Assembly (NCBI GenBank): GCA_004335635.1
Contig: QAXH01005499.1
Span: forward strand, 1 to 64,000
DNA from: Chloromonas sp. AAM2
Taxonomy: Eukaryota; Chlorophyta; Chlorophyceae; Chlamydomonadales; Chlamydomonadaceae
Direction of reading: 5' to 3'
Length of the DNA stretch: 64,000 nucleotides
The notes beneath the pieces are model-generated. The model had not been told where the DNA came from and did not search any database. It saw only the letters and a program-made list of their open reading frames with translations. Below, piece after piece: positions 59,901-64,000 of the stretch (the first letter of the stretch is position 1; the number at the start of each line of letters is the position of its first letter). Both the position numbers and the translations under genes were made by a program.

Positions 59901-62900
59901 GCTGCTGGAGGCATGCCAGCAATGTTTGTCCCTCATGGTTTACCCAAACCACTTGAGTGCACAGTCTTAGGACTCACTTGTACACGATGAGGATGCACAG
60001 GTAGCCAAACAGGGAGTTCAGGAAGATGACCTGTGCACAGCAAACACAATGGACAACAGCCTGACGGAAGTACACGGACGGTCCGGTGATTAAAGTTGCT
60101 TTCTTGCTCCAGGCACGACGTCAACAAAGGGGGCGAAATTGGTGCACGGCCACACATGAATAATGGGTGGGCGTAATGCCTGATTGTGCATGTGCCAGGC
60201 GCCAGAGTCAAGCGACGGACATTTCTATTAGGAGCAGGTGCAAGACACATGACAGGACTTAGCAGTGCAGGTTCAACAAAAGCGGTTCTTGAGTCTGAAC
60301 TGCCCGCTTTGATAATGCTGCTATCTGATAGTTGGAATGGGACAGCCTCGGTGCAAGGGCTGAACGCACAGATGGATGCTTGAACGAACGGACAAGTATG
60401 CTTGACTACCTGGGGGACGAACTCTGCCAGCGTTGACAGTCTGTCCCTGAAGTACTGGTTGTTGAGGAGGGACATGAGGATGCCCAGGTTCATGTGCACA
60501 ACGCCCAGCAGGATGCTCATCTTCATCTTCATGCTGCACAGCGGTTCACAACCCAGTACACGCACAGATTACATGCCTGATGCTCACATACCTGGCAGCA
60601 CCAGTCAGCTGCACGTGCAAAGATGCCAACAAATAGCACTTGGTCGCTGCTGATAGGTAAAGATTATGGCGTCATCGCACTCGCTCCACAGTTTACGACC
60701 CTGCGGAGGGATGGCCTTGTGCCCATTTTCCGCCTATGGTGCCATCCGTCTCGCTCCATCAGTGTCAACGACCCTGCCGAGCGCACTTGGGACAGCCAAG
60801 TGGCCGTGTGCCCAATTTCCCAGGCAGACACTGTGCACTCACGAGTTGAGGTACGGCAGCTCAGTCTTGGTGCCGCGCCATATCGGGTCCACGCCAAAAG
60901 GGTAGGGTCCACCGACCAGCTTGACCGGCTCCCTGCACGCCCGAAGATCGTCCACACCGGCTGTGGAGCACCTGCACACAGCAGCAGCAGGAATTAGGGC
61001 TCTCAACGTGGCTGTACGTGGTGCAGAAGGAGGTCGCTGATCTCCGTTACAGTGCCAGCATGCAACCAATGCCTGGATGAGCCCCGAGTCGGCATGTGAG
61101 TACCACACCCTCGGGTATCTTTCACTTTTTCCGCTCATGGATGACGTGGAAGAGGTGACATCATGGCTACTTCTTCACCTTGCTTGCTGGCAGGAGCGCA
61201 AAAGCAGCTGTCACTTCAGAAAGTTTATAAGGAAGCCATTAACGAGGTCTTCTCATAAGTCCTGTCCTGCAGGCGCTGAACTTACTTGAAGTGTGAGTCT
61301 CCAGCCAGTGACATGGACATGGAGAAGAATTCGTTGTACAGCGCTCCCGTGTAGATGGAGAACAGAGACATGAGCAGGATGCAGTAGCGCCCACTGAAGG
61401 CCATGCTGCTCATGTCATCAAGTTTTGCCTGTGAAGACCAAACAAACAATGAACACGTGCACATCACGTTCTGCAGTCTGTGTCCCACACTCTCCCATGT
61501 CTTCCCTTTGCCGGCCCTGCCCTTGACCAACTCTGTTCTTACACAGCTACACACTGGATCACTAACAGCAAACAAACACGCAGACAAACACGTGGCATTG
61601 TGTGATTTTCACAGCAGCGTGTTCTTGGCTGCCAGCACTGCTTCCACACCCCAGTGCAGGCAATCCTGGCATACAGCGCACTCAGATACGAATACAACAA
61701 CAAGGACATGTGCTTTGCTGTCATGCATGCAGCCCACATCCTACCTCCGTTCAACTGTCGGATCCTGCTCTCTTCCATCTGTGTGGGGAGTCAGTGATAA
61801 CCTGCCTGTCTTCCTCTTGAATTTATTACCTTGAGTAGCTTGCGCTCGTTGAAGAGCAGGAACAAAGCAAAGAAGAGCATGATGAAGCCATGGCCAAAGT
61901 CGCCGAACATGACGGCGAACAGGAAGGGAAATGTCATGATGGTGAACACCGCTGGGTTGACCTGCACTCACAAGGGCTTGCAATATCAGGTTTGAATTTC
62001 CAGGAGATGGGGTCAAATATGAAGTTGCCCTGCACCAGCACAACAAACCATCGCACACTGCACCTTTCTTTGCACCTCGAGGCAAGGATTGCTTCATCTC
62101 TAGCGAACTTGCTGCCTACAACGGCGCCTAGGAAAAGGCAGCACGTTCGTCTGAATTTGTCGACAGTGACTGGCAACGTAAACCCAATGTCAAGGCAGAG
62201 CTAAGCTGCCAGGAACATACCCATCTCACAAGGCGTCAAGACGGGCTTCACGTTGTGATACAAATACTGTTGTTGTCCAAACTTTTCCTGGTCAAGCCTT
62301 AACAGGGTGTCTGGCTTTCCTCATCAAGCCTGCTAGAGCTCGAAGTTGGCAAATTGAGGTTGTCTGCAACATGTTCAACCACGCTTATCCTTCAGTTGGA
62401 CTGTCAGATAACAAGAGAATTTTCGAGGACGGCAATGCTGTTGCTGCTGCTGCTGTGGTAGTTGAGCTGTGCATACCATTACTGAGCCTTCAACAGAAAA
62501 CATGCCAAAAGCAGCAGAAGCATCAAAAGCAGACACTGCATGTACTGTGTACCGGTACAAGTTAGAGTCAGAGCTGCCGTCATGTGTCCATCAGCAGCCC
62601 ACCTCACGGTAGCGTGCAATGCCATAGGCATCCACAATGGTCTGGAAGCACTCCGTGAACTTGTTGGTACGGAAGTAAGTGGGAGGAGGCTCGTTGTGCG
62701 TGCTCAGTGGCTGCATGACAGTGCTCACCTGCAGCCATCCATGCAGAGCAACTTCTCCACTGCCCAAAGGGCAACGCACACTGAACGTCATAAACCGGTG
62801 AGCTTTGGAATAGGCATGGGCATGTGTCATACAGCACGTGTGACACGCCTGGATATTCATAATCGTGATCACACTTGACAGCAGACTGCCAACTTGGCCT

Positions 62901-64000
62901 GCCAGCAACCCGTGACCTACTTGTGAATCCGAGCTCTCCTGGGCTGCCCGCCTCAGCACCTCGCTGACATGCGGCCGGGATGCACTGGGCACCCATGCCT
63001 CCGCCACCAGCACCTGAAGCAAGGCCACCAACCAGCAACTCACCAGCATGCACTGGAAAACAAGTAAGCCGATGCCACGCGCGAGTGGCTGAGGAATCCA
63101 TAACGTTCCAAAACCAGGTATTAACGCCAGACTCAGGAGCTCGCCAGCAACTCGCCAGCACGTACATACGTTGCTCCTATATCCTGGCTCAGGCTGTGTA
63201 TTAATTCACGCTATGTATTAATTAACCACCCTGCGCTGGGTGTTGTCTGCCATGGGACCCGTGGACACGTGCCAGGCCTGCTGTGAATGCTGCACAGCTC
63301 AGAGGCTGAAGGTTAAACCAGGAAACGGCCAACCACAGAGCACAGGGATGACAGCTTCACAATTTGGACAGCTTTGCCCCATCACCCAGGTAGAGCCGAA
63401 GACAGTAATATGTGCAAAGGTGCAATGATGCGAAGAAAAGAACACGGTGGACACTGACACCACAAACAACCTGAGTCTTGTAGGTATCTGCAGTCATGTG
63501 GCGTTTCATCAGTGCAGCTGGTCATCAACACACCGGCCCTCAATTTGACCGGCCACTGCTGTCATGGTGGGCTTCACCAGGCCTCACCAGTCAGAGCCAG
63601 CAGGCAACCAACGGTCAGAAAAAATTCACAGTGCTTGGCCCTGACGCGCGGGCGCTTGCACCACTATCCAGGGACTGAACCTGCTCGTCCTTACAGGAGC
63701 GCAAGGCCACACCGTCAATGGTGGAAAGCCTGCCAGACGCATAACTGATATGATGAACAGCTTACCTTGCGGGAGGTGTCCATGCTCATCTTGTTCAGCG
63801 TGTGATAGACGGCCTTCTCTCGCCTCACAAGTGCCACCCACGTGTCCAGGTCTGCAGACCACAGACAGACCACACATTGAAACCTCAACCTCCAACTAGG
63901 CACACAATCAATATAACACCATCAACAACAGACACAACCAACTGTGTGTTGAGCAGTCCTTACCATGCCCTGAGCTGCTCCTGAACAGCCGACATGTGCT
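56930..64000 (-). CDS. VHA-a: V-type proton ATPase subunit a (V0 sector), 3' part, runs off the right edge
   Basis: Membrane subunit forming the proton half-channels of the vacuolar H+-ATPase. Exons in the window (minus): 64000-63964 (partial), 63851-63766, 63013-62921, 62728-62603, 61961-61830, 61428-61286, 60971-60843, 60533-60410, 60030-59978, 59829-59718, 59222-59133, 58625-58530, 58244-58095, 57485-57369, 57199-57174 and 56990-56930, all in phase. Hallmarks: [110 protein letters not shown] segment ([17 protein letters not shown]), [10 protein letters not shown], a His/Gly-rich loop ([15 protein letters not shown]), [19 protein letters not shown] with the essential arginine, and the end [17 protein letters not shown]. 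The N-terminal cytosolic third lies outside the window. Stop is TGA at 56930. Confidence 0.96.

Noticed and set aside
1..64000. CRISPR arrays, rRNA genes, bacterial-style operons
   Set aside because: None is visible; tandem repeats present lack unique spacers and the genes are spliced nuclear genes.

Overview
This window is nuclear DNA from a eukaryote, most likely a chlamydomonadalean (volvocine-type) green alga. The genes are intron-dense with short exons, strict GT..AG (one GC..AG) splice sites and TGTAA polyadenylation motifs. They include a light-harvesting LHCI protein, a plastid-type DUF3611 membrane protein and an octotricopeptide (OPR) repeat protein of the kind expanded in green algae. 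Between genes lies AT/GC-balanced repeat-rich DNA. I rebuilt gene models by hand from exon phase and splice sites; where every exon joins in phase the model is strong. The species is not identified.

Layout, left to right. 1.8-5.3 kb (-): serine hydroxymethyltransferase, complete in ten exons. 6.5-8.4 kb (-): a decayed LINE-type retrotransposon carrying a nested 272-bp insertion with a 10-bp target duplication. 9.5-12.1 kb (+): a secreted or Golgi-type methyltransferase (Methyltransf_22/METTL24-like), ten exons. 13.1-14.0 kb (-): a DUF5672 glycosyltransferase-like protein. 16.1-20.4 kb (-): a nine-exon gene with GT-B/GT4-like features. 21.8-26.7 kb (-): a signal-peptide sulfotransferase with both PAPS-binding motifs. 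28.7-33.1 kb (+): DUF3611 plastid membrane protein. 34.5-38.0 kb (+): an LHCA-type antenna protein with a long N-terminal extension. 39.7-43.4 kb (+): OPR/FAST-like repeat protein interrupted by a 15-N assembly gap. 43.4-47.4 kb: repeat-rich DNA containing a broken TnpB/Fanzor-like zinc-ribbon end. 47.4-54.5 kb (-): GT90 (CAP10-like) glycosyltransferase. 56.9 kb to the right edge (-): V-type ATPase subunit a, whose 5' end lies outside the window.

Five of the eleven genes (methyltransferase, DUF5672, GT4-like, sulfotransferase, GT90) look like secretory-pathway enzymes that build or decorate glycans. Four of these lie side by side between 9.5 and 26.7 kb. This is the most interesting grouping here: a possible neighbourhood for making methylated, sulfated glycans of the algal wall or extracellular matrix. 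V-ATPase would acidify the same endomembrane compartments, but that link is general. The three plastid- or organelle-related genes (DUF3611, LHCA, OPR) lie together at 28.7-43.4 kb, all on the plus strand.
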